The notes under the pieces are model-generated. The model was not told the origin of the DNA. It made no database searches and worked only from the letters and a program-made list of their open reading frames with translations. Shown in pieces: positions 13,245 through 14,548 of a DNA stretch of 14,548 bases. Source of the stretch: Desulfuromonadaceae bacterium UBA6124 (lineage in GTDB: Bacteria > Desulfobacterota > Desulfuromonadia > Desulfuromonadales > Trichloromonadaceae); the NCBI GenBank assembly GCA_002423365.1, contig DIVU01000326.1, positions 1 through 14,548 of the forward strand. The letters run 5' to 3'. Position 1 is the first letter of the stretch, and every line of letters starts with the position of its first letter. Position numbers and translations under genes: made by a program.

Positions 13245-14548
13245 ATGGCGAAAAAAACCGGGGATGCGGTCGCGCCGCGCCAATCGACCGACGTCGAAGG
13301 CACCAGCGCACGCCGGGTCCTGGCGCTGAGCCTGCTGCTCAGCGCCCTGGCGGCGACCGCTTGCTACAACTACCTGCTCTTTCATTCGCTGGCCGAACTT
13401 TACGCTATCGTTATTGCCTGCGGCATCTTCATCATTGCCTGGAACGCCCGGCGCCATTACCACAACGACTATCTCCTCTTCATCGGCATCGCCTATCTCT
13501 TCGTCGCCGGTTTCGATACCCTGCATATGCTGGGCTACCACGGCATGTCGATTTTCAGCGCCCCCCCCGGCTACAATCTTGGCCCGCAGCTTTGGCTGAC
13601 GGCGCGCCTGCTTGAAGCCGGCGCCTTACTGCTGGCCCCACGCTTCATCCGCCGGCCGCTGCGGACGGGACCGGTCTTCAGCGGCTATCTGCTCTTTTCC
13701 GCGCTGGCGCTCTGGTCGATTTTTATCGCACGAAACTTCCCGGACTGCTTCACGCTCGAATCCGGCCTGACCCCCTTTAAGGTCATCATAGAATATGTGA
13801 TCATCGTCCTTCTGCTGCTGGCATTGTCGCACCTGATCCTATACCAAAACCGCCTTGACCGACGGGTCTACCGTCTGCTTTTCGTTTCGATTCTGCTCAC
13901 CGTGGCCTCGGAGCTCTGCTTCACCCTCTACATCAGCCACTACGGCTCCTCCAACCTGGTCGGCCACCTGCTCAAGATCGTCAGTTTCACCCTGATCTAC
14001 TACGCCATCATCGACACCGCCCTGCGCCGCCCCTTCGCCCTGCTCTTCCGGGACTTGAAGGAAGGCCAGGACAGCCTGCTGGCGGCGCAGCTGGCCGCGA
14101 AACTCGGCAGCTGGTCATGGCGACCGGCGACCGGGGAAACGCGCTGGTCGAAAGAGACCTATCGCCTGTTGGGTCAGTCCGGGGAAGCCTCCCCCCCCGG
14201 ATTCGACCGCCTCATCGCCGCCCTCGATCCCCGCGACCGGACCCCGGCTCGCCAGGCCGTCGAAGCGGCGCTGCAAGGCACCCCCTTACGCATCGAAGCC
14301 TGCCGGGCCGAATCCGGGGTGACCCCTGTCCATCTACGCATCGAAGGAGACTGGGAACTGGATGGCGACGGTTCCCCCCTGCTGGCGGGAATCATCCAAG
14401 ACATCAGCGAAGCGGTAGCGGCGGAAGAGCTGCGCCGGGAGATCGACAGCATCACCCGCCACGACCTGCGCACCCCCCTGACCCCGATCATCGGCATCGC
14501 CGAAGTGCTGGCCCTGACCGGCAAGAATCTCACCGACGAACAGCGCGA
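13245..14548 (+). CDS. MASE3-PAS sensor histidine kinase (C-terminus beyond window)
   Basis: The 434 visible residues start at the ATG at 13245, 18 nt after the exported-protein gene, and run off the right edge. The N-terminus holds about seven transmembrane helices (roughly 24 to 260) with MASE3 hallmarks: ELYAIVIACGIFIIAWNARR, YLLFIGIAYLFVAGFDTLHM, LGYHGMSIF, NLGPQLWLTARLLEAGALLL. A PAS-type fold follows (about 280 to 392: LAAKLGSWSWRPATG, RWSKETYRLLG, LLAGIIQDISE), then the start of a HisKA domain with the phospho-acceptor His406 in TRHDLRTPLTPIIG. The HATPase domain would lie outside. MASE3 is a membrane sensing domain of unknown ligand found in kinases and c-di-GMP enzymes. The Shine-Dalgarno is weak (GAGG about 11 nt upstream), so translation may depend on the preceding gene. 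No response regulator is visible. Confidence 0.93.
   Translation, partial: MAKKTGDAVAPRQSTDVEGTSARRVLALSLLLSALAATACYNYLLFHSLAELYAIVIACGIFIIAWNARRHYHNDYLLFIGIAYLFVAGFDTLHMLGYHGMSIFSAPPGYNLGPQLWLTARLLEAGALLLAPRFIRRPLRTGPVFSGYLLFSALALWSIFIARNFPDCFTLESGLTPFKVIIEYVIIVLLLLALSHLILYQNRLDRRVYRLLFVSILLTVASELCFTLYISHYGSSNLVGHLLKIVSFTLIYYAIIDTALRRPFALLFRDLKEGQDSLLAAQLAAKLGSWSWRPATGETRWSKETYRLLGQSGEASPPGFDRLIAALDPRDRTPARQAVEAALQGTPLRIEACRAESGVTPVHLRIEGDWELDGDGSPLLAGIIQDISEAVAAEELRREIDSITRHDLRTPLTPIIGIAEVLALTGKNLTDEQR

Overview
The window is GC-rich, densely coding bacterial chromosome. It looks like a deltaproteobacterium of the Geobacter/Desulfuromonas group (Desulfuromonadales). That is an inference from gene content and order: a zapA-[RNA]-fau-rny cluster, an smc-roadblock-ftsY cluster, and two membrane histidine kinases of types common in that group, one with a MASE3 input domain. 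I see no insertion sequences, tRNA or rRNA genes, CRISPR arrays, phage genes or other signs of recent transfer.

Left block, minus strand (positions 1 to 6923), read in transcription order from right to left. smc (chromosome condensation ATPase) overlaps by 11 nt a small roadblock/LC7 protein, which is followed closely by ftsY (signal recognition particle receptor, here with an N-terminal membrane helix). Just past the ftsY stop lies a strong sigma70-type promoter (TTGACT, 17 nt, TAATAT) whose -10 is overlapped by an 8-bp direct repeat with 10-bp period. It should drive a second unit: a 66-residue coiled-coil ZapB-like protein, zapA, a structured non-coding stretch that by position and folding is a candidate 6S RNA (ssrS), fau (5-formyltetrahydrofolate cyclo-ligase) and the start of rny (RNase Y, cut by the window edge). 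The theme is housekeeping: chromosome segregation, cell division, protein targeting, RNA turnover and folate metabolism.

Right block, plus strand (7059 to 14548). Divergent from smc runs an RluA-family pseudouridine synthase with an S4 domain, then a two-helix membrane sensor kinase with a cysteine-containing PAS domain, a large AsmA/YhdP-like envelope protein of 1065 residues, an unrecognised 192-residue exported protein, and a MASE3-PAS histidine kinase that runs off the right edge. Neither kinase has a response regulator beside it here.

Most of the window is conserved core genome. The parts that merit a second look are the structured RNA region after zapA, the smc-roadblock-ftsY arrangement, the membrane-anchored FtsY, the cysteine-bearing PAS kinase and the unrecognised exported protein.
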